Assembly (NCBI GenBank): GCA_963703655.1
Contig: CAVPFA010000005.1
Location: 186,001-250,000 of the forward strand
DNA: 64,000 bases
DNA from: CAVPFA01 sp963703655
Lineage (GTDB): Bacteria > Actinomycetota > Acidimicrobiia > Acidimicrobiales > Bog-793
Reading direction: 5' to 3'
Shown: positions 8,390 through 17,933 of the stretch, one piece after another
How the letters are laid out: each line of letters starts with the position of its first letter
Numbering within the stretch: position 1 is the stretch's first letter
Notes under the pieces: model-generated
Databases searched by the model: none
What the model was told of the DNA's origin: nothing
Seen by the model: only the letters and a program-made list of their open reading frames with translations
Program-made: the position numbers and the translations under genes

Positions 8390-9332
8390 AGCGGATCCTC
8401 GGGTCGGCGACTGCGTAAAGGATATCAGCGAGCAACGATCCGACGACGGTGGCGACCGACGCCACGACCGTCGTTCCCACCACCGTCGCGAGATCGAATT
8501 GCTCGGCGGCTCTTGTGGTGAGGAAACCCATGCCCGGGTAGTTGAAGACCGTCTCGGTGATGACTGCTCCTGACACGATCGCTGGGATCGACAAGCCGAG
8601 CAGGGTGATGATCGGGATGAGCGCGTTGCGGAACGCGTGCCGGAACAGGACACGGCCTCGGCTGGCGCCCTTCGCCCGGGCAGTGCGCACGTAGTCCTCG
8701 GTCAGGGCGTCCATCATGGAAGATCGCATGTACCGGCTGAACGCCGCGATCGTCACGGCTGAAAGCGTGAAGACCGGCAGGACCATTGCACGCCAGTCCG
8801 TGGCCAGCTGGCCGATCGAGGCGCTGGGCGGAACATACGGCGTGAAGATGTGGTTGTCGACGGCCAGGAGCAAGACGAGCAACGGACCGAGGACGAAGGC
8901 CGGCGTCGCGTACAGGACGAAGGTCACGCTCGTGAGCACGTAGTCGGACGGCTTGTTGCGCCGGACCGTCTGGAAGACGCCGAGCGGGATCGCAACCAGC
9001 AGCGCGAAGAAGGTGGAGGTGCCGACGAGCAGGAGAGTCTTCGGCAGCGCCTGCAAGATCAGTGACCGTACGGGCGAATTGAACTGGTAGGAGTTGCCGA
9101 AATTGAGGTGGACGTAGTTGTCGATGAGCCGCCAGACCTGATAGTAGACCGGCTTGTTCAGGCCCAGCGACACGATGACCTGCTGGACTTGCTGCGCCGA
9201 CGCTCGAGGCCCGACGATCGCCTTCGCGATGACGTAGGTCGACTCGAGGTGGAACAGGCCGAAGACGATCAGGATCACGCCGAAGATCACGACGATCGAC
9301 TGGAAGAAGCGGCGGATGATGTAGCTGATCAC
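8376..9332 (-). CDS. Peptide ABC transporter permease, DppB type
   Basis: 318 residues. The first helix (ISYIIRRFFQSIVVIFGVIL) is followed by the DppB-type periplasmic stretch with GLNKPVYYQVWRLIDNYVHL and FGNSYQFNSPV. Five further hydrophobic segments follow. The EAA motif is EDYVRTARAKGASRGRVLFR, and FNYPGMGFLTTRAA is the typical DppB ending. It pairs with dppC, which it overlaps by 14 bp. It lies 226 bp downstream of dppA, from which it is separated by a strong hairpin. Confidence 0.95.
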   Translation of the reverse strand: MISYIIRRFFQSIVVIFGVILIVFGLFHLESTYVIAKAIVGPRASAQQVQQVIVSLGLNKPVYYQVWRLIDNYVHLNFGNSYQFNSPVRSLILQALPKTLLLVGTSTFFALLVAIPLGVFQTVRRNKPSDYVLTSVTFVLYATPAFVLGPLLVLLLAVDNHIFTPYVPPSASIGQLATDWRAMVLPVFTLSAVTIAAFSRYMRSSMMDALTEDYVRTARAKGASRGRVLFRHAFRNALIPIITLLGLSIPAIVSGAVITETVFNYPGMGFLTTRAAEQFDLATVVGTTVVASVATVVGSLLADILYAVADPRIRYARR

Positions 9333-9504
9333 CTAAGCCGTGCCTCCTGACTCGGATCCGACCTTGAGCATGCGCCGTCCCCATCTGCCCCGGTACGAGC
9401 GGGGCGTCGTCCGATGGTACTCCGATCCGTTGCTGCAGTGCTCCGTGCAAGGCTCGAGGAGCTGCGCGAGGTTGCGGGACCAGACCCCTTCGTGAACGAA
9501 CGGC

Positions 9505-9536
9505 GCCGGCCCGGTCACATAGGTGACCGGGCCGGC
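9505..9536 (-). terminator. Perfect 14-bp hairpin downstream of dppA
   Basis: GCCGGCCCGGTCAC and GTGACCGGGCCGGC form a perfect 14-bp stem with loop ATAG, 22 bases after the dppA stop on the minus strand. No long U-tract follows. The position suggests a partial terminator or mRNA-stabilising hairpin that would let the binding protein be made in excess over the permeases, as in many binding-protein operons (inference). Confidence 0.6.
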
Positions 9537-9558
9537 TGTCGCTAGCTTTCCCGAAGGC

Positions 9559-11527
9559 TCAGTAGTGCCAGTACTCCGGGTTCACGTTCAGCAGCGCGTT
9601 GACGGGGGTGACCCCGTGAATCGACTTCGAAACCTCGTATATCAGCGATGCGGGGTTCGGCTGCCAGATGACGGGAAGGTTCTTCTGCAGGTAGTTCTCG
9701 AACTCGTTGAAGTACAGCTGGTTGCTCGACTTGTTGGTGAGCTCGATCAGGTGGTTGTTCGTGGCGTCGTTGTAGCTGCCCTGGTTCGACCCGGCGCCGG
9801 TGGCGAAGATCTCTTCACCGGTCGGCAGGTAGTCGGGCGAGTACACCCAGCCGCCACCCCAGTTGGCCATCTCCCAACCGCACTGCGCCTTCGTGACCGT
9901 CGCTGACGGGCACGGCACCGCGGAGCCGATGACCTGGTCGAAGGGCTCTTGCGACGTCGTGACCTTGATCCCGACCTCCGACCACGACGAGGTCTCGGCG
10001 TTGACCGCCTGGGTCAGAGCCGCGCTGCCGCTTGCGTAGACCTCGCTGAAGGACATCTGAGCGCCCACAGGGATGTTGGCACCGCAGTCGTTCGGGCCCG
10101 TTCCGGCCTTGGCGCAAGTGTCGATACCCCCCTTGTGGATCGTCCAACCGTGACTCGACAACAGCTTGGTCGCCGACGAGATGCTGAAGGCGTACAGATT
10201 CTTGGCCTCCTGCGACGAGACGAAGGAGTTCTTCGGGTACACCGGCACCGGCCCGTAGGTCGGCACGCCGTAGCCCTTGTACGCCGCCCGGATGATCCCG
10301 GTCTGGTCGACACCCTCCTGGAGAGCCTGGCGGACGTAGAGCTGCCGGAAGATGAATCCGGCATTGCCGTTGTCGCCCGACGAGTTGAAGTTCTCCGGGA
10401 AGTAGTTGATGCCCCAGTCGTAGACGGGCACAAGGTTGTAGCTCCCCGACACCTGCGCCGCGTTACGGCCGACGCTGCCGAGTGGCCCGTTGTTCACCGG
10501 AAGGTTCTGGAAGGGCGCGTAGCCCACCACGGGTGCGCTCGAGCCGCCGGCCGCGGATCGCGGCGAACTCCGCCGTGTCGCTGGTGAAGGGAACCTCGAT
10601 GAACTTGGACAGGTACGGCTTTTGCGGTCCGGAGTACTTCGGGTTCGGCACGAACGTAGGCTCGTTCCCGCCCGGGCTGACGTGGAAGGACGACAGCCTC
10701 CAAGGGCCGTCGACGACCTGCCACACCGGGTTGGTGCCGTACGTCTTGAGGTCACCGGCCATCTGCGGGTTGCTGGCCTTGCCGTTGTTGTCGGTGTCGA
10801 AGGTCCACACGTTCGTGCACGCCGCTGCGACCGCCTTGGTGTAGACGATCTTGCTGCAGCCTCCGCTGCCGGGCTTGCCGTGCAGCGATGTGATGTCCCA
10901 CGCCTGTGGCATAGGGGTGATCTGCGACAGCTCGTTGTAGAGCAGCCAGTTGGTTGCGTACGCGGAGTTCATGTGAATCGTGACGTTCAGCGAGGTCGGG
11001 CTCTTCGCCGACCAGGCCACGAGGTTGTCAGGCCAGTATGTCGGCGCGTAGCCGGCCCATTCGGAGGGCCCCTCGGCTTTCATCATGTTCAGCCAGAAGA
11101 TGACGCTCTGGGCGTCGACGACCTGGCCGTTGGAGTACTTCCAGCCCTTGAGGTGGATGGTGACCGTCTTCCCGCCGTTCGAGTAGGTGGGGCCATCGGC
11201 GAGCGACAGCGACTGGTCGAAGGTGGGGTTGGAGGACGAGATCTGACCGAACCAGTACAGCGGCCGGTACATGAGGTACTGGAACTGCGTGAGGTTGGCG
11301 ACCGAGAAGTACGCGAAGCTCGCGAACGGGAAAATGTAGTTCGGGGTCGCGGCAGGAGCTTGCGCCCACGCAGCGGTTCCGCCCTTGTGAATGGCCGGCT
11401 TCGCCGAAGTCGCGCCGGTCGCGCTGCTGAATCCGAGTGCAGCCATGAGCAAGGCACCAACACTTAGGCCGGCCCCCACTTTCACGACTGTACGCAGCCT
11501 ACGTTTGGGTTGCATGATCGCTCTCAT
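9559..11527 (-). CDS. Peptide ABC transporter substrate-binding protein, frameshifted
   Basis: Extracytoplasmic family 5 solute-binding protein (DppA/OppA type) for peptides. The first part (start ATG at 11527 or 11515) carries a basic n-region and hydrophobic signal segment (GAGLSVGALLMAALGFSSAT), then LSLADGPTYSNGGKTVTIHL and WKYSNGQVVDAQSVIFWLNM. The frame breaks near 10541-10558. The second part resumes in the +1 frame with SAPVVGYAPFQNLPVNN and continues through GFIFRQLYVRQALQEGVDQT to the stop at 9559. One surplus base explains it. AGGAGG lies 1 base before the 11527 ATG and 13 bases before the 11515 ATG, so the start is uncertain. About 650 residues if repaired. Confidence 0.85.
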
Positions 11528-11634
11528 ACCTCCTGCATCTGGTTGCGCTAACTGACCTCGGCGAACACCTCCCGGCTCCGCACAAAGACAGCCCGTCGCT
11601 CACATCGTAGCAAATTTGTAACGTTGCGTGCTAT
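11528..11634 (-). promoter_or_regulatory. Upstream region of dppA, between pyrF stop and dppA start
   Basis: This is the most A+T-rich short stretch in the neighbourhood (11,605-11,640: gtagcaaatttgtaacgttg). It directly follows the pyrF stop, with no terminator hairpin between. On the minus strand a TACGAT-like -10 can be drawn about 75 bp before the dppA start, but no convincing -35. The Shine-Dalgarno AGGAGG is at 11529-11534. Confidence 0.35.
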
Positions 11635-12468
11635 TTATTTTTGCCGGGGGCTCGCGCTCACAGCTCCGGCCTGCTCCCCGATGGCGCGGCGCACCTCGTT
11701 GACCAGGGCTTCTGCAGCCAATTCGGGAGACGCGGCAGAGGTCACGGTTCGTCCAATGACGAGCAGGCCGGCACCGCCGCGGATCGCGTCAAAGGGCGTC
11801 GCGGCCCGAGCCTGGTCGTCGCGCGGCGACTCCGCCAGGCGGATCCCGGCGACGACGGTCAGCAATCCTGGCGCCCGAGATCGGACGACCGGGAGGTCCG
11901 CCCCCGCACAGACCACGCCAAGGCAGCCGGCCTCCGCCGCGAGCGATGCACGAGCGCGGACAACTTCGGGCGTGGCGTCCGGGTCGCTCGTGAGGACGGT
12001 CACCGCCAGGACGCCGGCGGATCCACCCGCCGGAGCGGGGTGGCCGCCTGCGACGCCCTCGATCCAGCCCTCTTCAAAACCCTCCACCGCGGCCCTCAGC
12101 ATCTCTTCGCCCCCGGCAGCGTGCACCGTCACGTACGACACGCCGAGCGATCCGATCCGGCGGGCGGCGCGACGGACCGTCGTCGGGATGTCGTGAAGCT
12201 TGACGTCCAGGAACACCCGAAATCCCTCGTCTATCAGCGCGTCGACAGCGAGCGGCCCCTCGGCCGAGAAGAGCTCCAAGCCGACCTTCGCGACCGAGAA
12301 AACCGGCCGTAGTCTTGCGGCCAGCTCGACCGCCTCGTCGAGGCTCGCCACGTCGAGCGCCAGAGCCAAGCGATCGCGCACGTTCGCCGGAGATTCGCCG
12401 GCCGTCATCGGCGGAGGCTCGCTGGCCGTAACAGCCGGGGGGGTCGCCGGAGGCTCGCCTGCCGTCAT
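11635..12468 (-). CDS. pyrF: Orotidine 5'-phosphate decarboxylase
   Basis: 277 residues from ATG 12468. It catalyses the last step of UMP synthesis. RLALALDVASLDEAVELAAR begins the barrel, VFLDVKLHDIPTTVRRAARR holds the catalytic Lys-Asp-Lys-type cluster, and VAGIRLAESPRDDQARAATP and GAGLLVIGRTVTSAASP are the phosphate-binding end. The start overlaps the pyrD stop as ATGA. The first 30 residues are a duplicated TAGEPPA-like sequence created by a local DNA repeat. A second in-frame ATG at 12408, in the other copy of that repeat, could be the older start (257 residues, closer to the core). Confidence 0.93.
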   Translation of the reverse strand: MTAGEPPATPPAVTASEPPPMTAGESPANVRDRLALALDVASLDEAVELAARLRPVFSVAKVGLELFSAEGPLAVDALIDEGFRVFLDVKLHDIPTTVRRAARRIGSLGVSYVTVHAAGGEEMLRAAVEGFEEGWIEGVAGGHPAPAGGSAGVLAVTVLTSDPDATPEVVRARASLAAEAGCLGVVCAGADLPVVRSRAPGLLTVVAGIRLAESPRDDQARAATPFDAIRGGAGLLVIGRTVTSAASPELAAEALVNEVRRAIGEQAGAVSASPRQK

Positions 12469-12470
12469 CG
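12384..12470. repeat. 27-bp direct repeat at the pyrD-pyrF junction
   Basis: tcgccggagattcgcc... (12384-12410) recurs at 12444-12470 with 24 of 27 bases matching. A degenerate copy lies between them. Each copy ends in a plus-strand cat that provides a possible pyrF start ATG. The repeat therefore duplicated the translation start region of pyrF. Confidence 0.6.
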
Positions 12471-13430
12471 CGCCCCGGGTCGCTTCGGGTTCTCGTTCGC
12501 GGCCCCCACAAGCTCGCGAACTCCGCCGAGCCCGTGCCGGGAGCACCACGACGCCAGCTCGGCCTGCACCCGCAGCGCCGCTCTCGGGTTCTCCAGGGTC
12601 GCCGTCCCGACCTGCACCGCGTCCGCCCCGGCGAGCAGCATGCGAACGGCGCCGAGGCCGTCACCGACGCCGCCGACCCCAACGATCCCGGCGTCGGGAA
12701 AGGCCGCCCGGCAGTCGTAGACCGCCCGCAGGGCGACGCTGTGGAGGGCATCGCCCGAGAGCCCGCCACCGCCCGAGCCGAGCGCCGGAGCCCACTGTTC
12801 GGTGTCGATCGCGAGGCCGAGCAGTGTGTTGGTGAGCGTGAGCGCCTCGGCGCCGGCCACAAGCGCAGCCTCGGCGACGGCGAGGAGCTCGGAGGTGTTC
12901 GGCGAGAGCTTGGCCCAAAGGGGCCGCCCGCAGGCGGCCGCCGCCGCCAGCGCCGCGCCGGTCGCTTGCGGCGAATGGGCGAACATCCGGCTTCGATCCT
13001 CGAGGTTCGGGCAGCTGACGTTCACCTCAACGGCGACCACGCACCCCGGGGCCTCCGAGAGCAGTGACGCGGCGCGCGCGTAGTCGTCGACAGTGCGCCC
13101 CCAGATGCTTGCCACCACCTTGGCTCCCGACGACTCGAGGGCAGGCAGGTCACGGCTGAGCCATGCCTCGACTCCGGGCCCTTGCAGACCGACACCATTC
13201 AGCATGCCGCCCGGAACGGCACACACGCGAGGGCTCGGATTGCCGGGCCACGGATCGAACGACAGCGACTTGACGACCACGGCGCCGATGGTGGAGAGGT
13301 CGAAGTAGGCCCCGAGCTCCGCGCCGTGCCCGGAGGTGCCCGAGGCGGTCATCACCGGAGAAACGAGTCCGACGGTGCCGACGGATGTCGCGAGGTCGAC
13401 GTCGCCGCCGCCCCGCCCGCGGCTCCTCAC
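12465..13430 (-). CDS. pyrD: Dihydroorotate dehydrogenase, class 1 type
   Basis: 321 residues from a GTG at 13430 that overlaps the carB stop (GTGA). It oxidises dihydroorotate to orotate using FMN. The core begins VGTVGLVSPVMTASGTSGHG. EVNVSCPNLEDRSRM has the Cys-containing NxSCPN active-site motif of class 1 rather than the Ser of class 2, and GVGGVGDGLGAVRMLLAGAD plus VQVGTATLENP bind the FMN phosphate. Class 1B enzymes normally need an iron-sulfur PyrK partner, but no pyrK lies between carB and pyrD or elsewhere in the window. The open frame extends far upstream inside carB, but that is an antiphase shadow. Confidence 0.92.
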   Translation of the reverse strand: MRSRGRGGGDVDLATSVGTVGLVSPVMTASGTSGHGAELGAYFDLSTIGAVVVKSLSFDPWPGNPSPRVCAVPGGMLNGVGLQGPGVEAWLSRDLPALESSGAKVVASIWGRTVDDYARAASLLSEAPGCVVAVEVNVSCPNLEDRSRMFAHSPQATGAALAAAAACGRPLWAKLSPNTSELLAVAEAALVAGAEALTLTNTLLGLAIDTEQWAPALGSGGGGLSGDALHSVALRAVYDCRAAFPDAGIVGVGGVGDGLGAVRMLLAGADAVQVGTATLENPRAALRVQAELASWCSRHGLGGVRELVGAANENPKRPGAR

Positions 13431-16400
13431 GGCTCGAGGTCCTCGAACAGCCTCGCCGGCCCCACGGGCTGGGCGTGGTGCTCCTGGAGGCTCCTCACCT
13501 CGAGGCGATGGCGCCCCCAGTCGGCGATCCCCGCGGCGGCGGCCCGGGCGGCCGCAACGGTGGTGAGGCACGGCACACGGTGTGCAGAGGCGGCCCGGCG
13601 GATGTGAGCGCCATCTGCCCGCGGTCCACGGCCACGAGGAGTGTTGACCACGAGATGCACCTTTCCCGAAGCGATGAGCTCGACGGCATCGAGGGTGCCC
13701 GGGCCGGGTTGGCCCACCTTGGCGACCCGGGTCTCCACCGCCACCCCGTGGCGCTCGAGGAAGTCCGCCGTTCCCTCGGTTGCCACCAGAGCAAAACCGA
13801 GTTCCGCGAACCCACGCGCAGCGCCCACCCCCGCCTCCTTGTCGCGATCGGCCAGCGACAAGAAGACCGCACCACCAGAAGGTAGGCGGTTTCCGGCGGC
13901 GATCTGGCTCTTGGCGAAGGCGAGGCCGAAGGTCCGGTCGATTCCCATCACCTCGCCGGTCGAGCGCATCTCGGGCCCGAGCAGCGAGTCGACCTCGGGG
14001 AAACGGTCGAAGGGCAGGACCGCCTCCTTCACGCTCACGTGCGTCGGGAGCCGAGCGCCCGGGGAGGCAAGCATGCCCTCGTTGCGCAGCTCGGCCAACG
14101 TGGCCCCGAGCATTGCGCGCGCCGCGATCTTGGCGAGCGGGACCCCCGTCGCCTTGGCGACGAAGGGCACCGTCCGGCTGGCCCACGGGTTCGCCTCGAT
14201 CACGAACACCTGGCGTTGCTTGACGGCGTACTGGACGTTCAGCGGGCCGCGGACTCCGAGCGCGTCCGCGATGCGGCGGGTGTACTCCTCGATGAGCAGG
14301 ACGGTCTCGTGGTCGAGCGTCGGCGGAGGGATCACGCACGCCGAGTCGCCAGAGTGCACTCCGGCCTCCTCGACGTGCTCCATCACCGCCCCGATCAGAA
14401 CCTCGCCGGCATGGTCGCGGATCGCGTCGACGTCGACCTCGACGGCGTCCTCGAGGAACCGGTCGATCAGAACGGGTCGCACGGGTGCGTGCGGGCCCTC
14501 GTGTCCGAGGGAAGCCGCGACGGCCCGGCCGAGACCCTCGGCGTCGTAGACGATCTCCATCGCCCGCCCCCCGAGCACGTAGCTCGGACGCACGAGCGCG
14601 GGGTAGCCGATCCGCCGCACGATCTCGACCGCCTCGGCGACCGACGCGGCGGTCCCGCCGGCCGGTTGGGGGATCTCGAGGCTCGCGCAGAGCGCCGACC
14701 ATCGCTCGCGGTCCTCGGCCGTGTCGATCGCCCGCGGGCTCGTGCCGAGCACGAGCTCGGGCGGGAGCCGGTTCGCGAGCTTTAGGGGCGTCTGGCCGCC
14801 GAGGCCAACGATCACGCCCGCAACGCCTCCGGCGCCTCCGCCCACCTCCGCCGCGACGATGTCGAGAACCGCCTCCTCGGTGATCGGCTCGAAGTACAGC
14901 CGGTCGGACGTGTCGTAGTCGGTCGAGACGGTCTCGGGGTTGCAGTTGACCATCACGGTCTCGTAGCCGGCCTCCCGAAGCGCCATCGAGGCGTGCACGC
15001 AGCAGTAGTCGAATTCGATCCCCTGGCCGATCCGGTTCGGGCCCGATCCCAAGATGACGACCCGCGGCGAATCCGCCGGCCGGACCTCGTCCTCGTCCTC
15101 GTATGTGGCGTAGTAATACGGCGTCTCCGCCGCGAACTCCGCCGCGCACGTGTCGACGGTCTTGAACGTCGGCCGCACGCCCGCGAGGAGCCTGGCTGCG
15201 CGCACGTCGTCTTCGGTCACGCCGAACAGGTAGGCGATCTGGGCGTCGGCATAGCCGAGCCGTTTCGCCCTCCGCCACTGGACCGGCTCGAGGTCCGAGG
15301 GCTTCGCTCCGGCCGCGGCGAGCTCCTCCAGGGCGAGCCTCTCATCGACGATCGCCGCGATCTGGTCGAGAAACCACGGATCGATCGCCGTAGCCTCGGC
15401 GACGCGCTCGACGCTGAAGCCACGCCGGAGCGCCGCCTCGACCTGGAACGGCCGATCGGGGGTCGCGACTGCGGCCCGCGCCAAGAGCTCGTCGTCGTCG
15501 AGAAGGTCGTAACGCGCCTCGGAGCGATCCGCGTTGAGGCCCGCCCGGTTCAGCTCGAGACCGCGCAGCGCCTTCTGCAGCGACTCGGGAAACGTCCGAC
15601 CGATCGCCATCGCTTCGCCGACCGACTGCATGCGGGTGCCGAGGGCGTCGGGCGCGCCGGGAAGTTTCTCGAAGGCCCAACGGGGCACCTTCGTGACCAC
15701 GTAGTCGATCGTCGGCTCGAAACACGCAGGGGTGGCCTTCGTGATGTCGTTCGCGATCTCGTCCAGGCGGTAGCCGACGGCGAGACGGGCGGCGATCTTC
15801 GCGATCGGGAAGCCGGTCGCCTTCGACGCCAGCGCGGAGGAGCGCGACACCCTCGGGTTCATCTCGATGACGAGCATGCCGCCGGTGCGCGGGTCCACGG
15901 CGAACTGGATGTTGGAGCCGCCCGTCTCGACGCCCACTCGGCGGATGCACGCGAAGGCGGCGTCGCGCATCTGCTGATACTCGACGTCCGAGAGGGTCTG
16001 GGCCGGGGCGACGGTGATCGAGTCGCCCGTGTGGACGCCCATCGGGTCGAAGTTCTCGATCGAGCAGACGACGACGCAGTTGTCCGCGTGGTCGCGCATC
16101 ACCTCGAGCTCGAATTCCTTCCAGCCTGCGATCGACCGTTCCACGAGGATCTCGCGCACCGGGCTGGCGGCGAGACCCGCTGCGGCGAGGCGCCCGAACC
16201 CCTCCAGGTCCGTAGCGATGCCCGTGCCGGCGCCGCCGAGGATGAAAGAAGGCCGGACGATGAGCGGGAAGCCCACGGCCGCCGCCACATCGAGCGCCTC
16301 GTCCATGTCGTGGGCAAGACCGGACTCGGGCACCGAAAGGCCGATCTCGGTCATCGCCTGCTTGAACCGGTCCCGGTTCTCAGCGGTTCGGATCGCGTCG

Positions 16401-16759
16401 ATCTTGGCTCCGATGAGCTCGACGCCGTAGCGCTCCAGGACCCCGTGCTCGGCGAGCCCTACGGCGAGGTTGAGCGCCGTCTGGCCGCCCATCGTCGGGA
16501 GGAGGGCGTCGGGTCGCTCCCGCTCGATGATCGCGGCCAGCACGTCCAGCTCGAGCGGCTCGACGTAGGTACGGTCGGCGAGGTCCGGATCGGTCATGAT
16601 CGTGGCGGGATTCGAGTTCGCCAGAACGACCCGGTAGCCCTCCTCCTTGAGCACCCGGCAGGCCTGTGTGCCCGAGTAGTCGAACTCGCACGCCTGGCCT
16701 ATGACGATCGGGCCGGAGCCGATGACGAGGATCGACGAGATGTCGTTGCGCCGGCCCAT
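13427..16759 (-). CDS. carB: Carbamoyl-phosphate synthase large subunit
   Basis: 1110 residues. It makes carbamoyl phosphate from bicarbonate, ATP and the ammonia delivered by CarA. It has two homologous ATP-grasp halves: ILVIGSGPIVIGQACEFDYS opens the first, and RVVILGSGPNRIGQGIEFDY opens the second (about residue 570). The C-terminal allosteric MGS-like domain contains GFALVATEGTADFLERHGVA. The ATG at 16759 has GGGGAG 5 bases upstream. An in-frame extension to 16936 overlaps carA and is rejected. It follows carA by 43 bp and overlaps pyrD by 4 bp. Confidence 0.97.
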   Translation of the reverse strand: MGRRNDISSILVIGSGPIVIGQACEFDYSGTQACRVLKEEGYRVVLANSNPATIMTDPDLADRTYVEPLELDVLAAIIERERPDALLPTMGGQTALNLAVGLAEHGVLERYGVELIGAKIDAIRTAENRDRFKQAMTEIGLSVPESGLAHDMDEALDVAAAVGFPLIVRPSFILGGAGTGIATDLEGFGRLAAAGLAASPVREILVERSIAGWKEFELEVMRDHADNCVVVCSIENFDPMGVHTGDSITVAPAQTLSDVEYQQMRDAAFACIRRVGVETGGSNIQFAVDPRTGGMLVIEMNPRVSRSSALASKATGFPIAKIAARLAVGYRLDEIANDITKATPACFEPTIDYVVTKVPRWAFEKLPGAPDALGTRMQSVGEAMAIGRTFPESLQKALRGLELNRAGLNADRSEARYDLLDDDELLARAAVATPDRPFQVEAALRRGFSVERVAEATAIDPWFLDQIAAIVDERLALEELAAAGAKPSDLEPVQWRRAKRLGYADAQIAYLFGVTEDDVRAARLLAGVRPTFKTVDTCAAEFAAETPYYYATYEDEDEVRPADSPRVVILGSGPNRIGQGIEFDYCCVHASMALREAGYETVMVNCNPETVSTDYDTSDRLYFEPITEEAVLDIVAAEVGGGAGGVAGVIVGLGGQTPLKLANRLPPELVLGTSPRAIDTAEDRERWSALCASLEIPQPAGGTAASVAEAVEIVRRIGYPALVRPSYVLGGRAMEIVYDAEGLGRAVAASLGHEGPHAPVRPVLIDRFLEDAVEVDVDAIRDHAGEVLIGAVMEHVEEAGVHSGDSACVIPPPTLDHETVLLIEEYTRRIADALGVRGPLNVQYAVKQRQVFVIEANPWASRTVPFVAKATGVPLAKIAARAMLGATLAELRNEGMLASPGARLPTHVSVKEAVLPFDRFPEVDSLLGPEMRSTGEVMGIDRTFGLAFAKSQIAAGNRLPSGGAVFLSLADRDKEAGVGAARGFAELGFALVATEGTADFLERHGVAVETRVAKVGQPGPGTLDAVELIASGKVHLVVNTPRGRGPRADGAHIRRAASAHRVPCLTTVAAARAAAAGIADWGRHRLEVRSLQEHHAQPVGPARLFEDLEP

Positions 16760-16802
16760 CAGCTCTCCCCGAGCCGGCCGGCGGCGTAGCCCGTCGGAGA
16801 GC

Positions 16803-17933
16803 TCACCGGCTCGCAGCCATAAGGGCCCGGAATTCCTCGAAGAGGTACCTGGCGTCGTGCGGCCCTGGGCCCGCCTCGGGGTGGTACTGCACGCCGAATG
16901 CAGGAGCGTCGTGGCAACGCAGTCCCTCGATGACACCGTCGTTCAAGTTGACGTGGCTGACGGCTGCGCCGGCGACGGTGCCGTCAGCTACGGCGTAGCC
17001 GTGGTTCTGGCTCGTGATCTCGACGCCGCCCGTCGCGATCCGCCTCACCGGGTGGTTGCCGCCGTGGTGCCCGAAGCGCAACTTGTAGGTCTCGCCACCG
17101 AGAGCCCTCGCGAGCAGTTGGTGACCGAGACAGATCCCGAACACGGGCACCGCGCCGAGGAGGGCTCCGATCTCGCGCACCAGATGGTCGAGGGCGGCCG
17201 GGTCTCCCGGGCCGTTGGACAGGAACACCCCGTCCGGGCGCCGGGCGAGCACGTCTGCGGCCGGGGTAGTCGCCGGCACGACCTCGACGTCGACGATGCG
17301 GGTGAGGTTGCGCAAGATGGCCGTCTTGATCCCGAAGTCGTAGGCGACCACCGAGAAACGGCCCCCATTGGCCGGCACGCCGACTCGGTACGGCTTGCGG
17401 GTGGTGACTTCGGCGACGAGATCTTTCCCGAGCGTCCCCGGCTCCGCCTTCGCCGCAGCGAGCAGCTCGAGCTCGGGCGCGGTACCGAACGCGCACGGCA
17501 TCGCGCCTGCCTCACGGACGTGGCGGGTTAGCCGGCGAGTGTCGACGCCGGTCAGGCCCGGCACGCCGAAGCGCCGGAGGAACGCCTCGAGGCTCTCCGC
17601 GGAGCGCCAGCTGCTCGGCCGGTCGGTCAGATCGCGGACGATCACGCCCCGGCAGAACGGCCTCCGGCTCTCGTCGTCCTCGGGGGACACCCCGTAGTTG
17701 CCGATGTGGGGGTAGGTGAAAGCGAGCACCTGCCCCGCGTAGGACGGATCTGTGATCACCTCCTGGTAGCCGGACAGGCAGGTGTTGAAGACGAGCTCCC
17801 CGCTCGCGATCGAGCCGTCGTCGAGCGCCCCCATCGCCTCGCCCTCGAACACGGCGCCGTCCGCGAGCACCAGCCTGGCCGGGACGCGCGCTCTTCGAGG
17901 CGCGGGTCGGGTCCGCCGCCCCCTGTCGTTCAT
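16803..17933 (-). CDS. carA: Carbamoyl-phosphate synthase small (glutaminase) subunit
   Basis: 376 residues from ATG 17933, overlapping the pyrC stop as ATGA. It hydrolyses glutamine and channels ammonia to CarB. The N-terminal domain has ARLVLADGAVFEGEAMGA and LVFNTCLSGYQEVITDPSYA. The class I amidotransferase domain has the nucleophile in GICLGHQLLARALGGETYKL, plus HGGNHPVRR and FGVQYHPEAGPGP with the catalytic His/Glu. The long upstream extension of this open frame lies inside pyrC and is rejected. Confidence 0.97.
   Translation of the reverse strand: MNDRGRRTRPAPRRARVPARLVLADGAVFEGEAMGALDDGSIASGELVFNTCLSGYQEVITDPSYAGQVLAFTYPHIGNYGVSPEDDESRRPFCRGVIVRDLTDRPSSWRSAESLEAFLRRFGVPGLTGVDTRRLTRHVREAGAMPCAFGTAPELELLAAAKAEPGTLGKDLVAEVTTRKPYRVGVPANGGRFSVVAYDFGIKTAILRNLTRIVDVEVVPATTPAADVLARRPDGVFLSNGPGDPAALDHLVREIGALLGAVPVFGICLGHQLLARALGGETYKLRFGHHGGNHPVRRIATGGVEITSQNHGYAVADGTVAGAAVSHVNLNDGVIEGLRCHDAPAFGVQYHPEAGPGPHDARYLFEEFRALMAASR

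Noticed and set aside
12465..15278. 937-codon minus-strand open frame
   Set aside because: Only the last 321 codons are pyrD. The rest is an antiphase shadow inside carB, Arg/Gly-rich and without motifs; GTG 13430 is the real start.
14993..16789. 598-codon plus-strand frame opposite carB
   Set aside because: Antisense shadow of carB with no recognisable domain.
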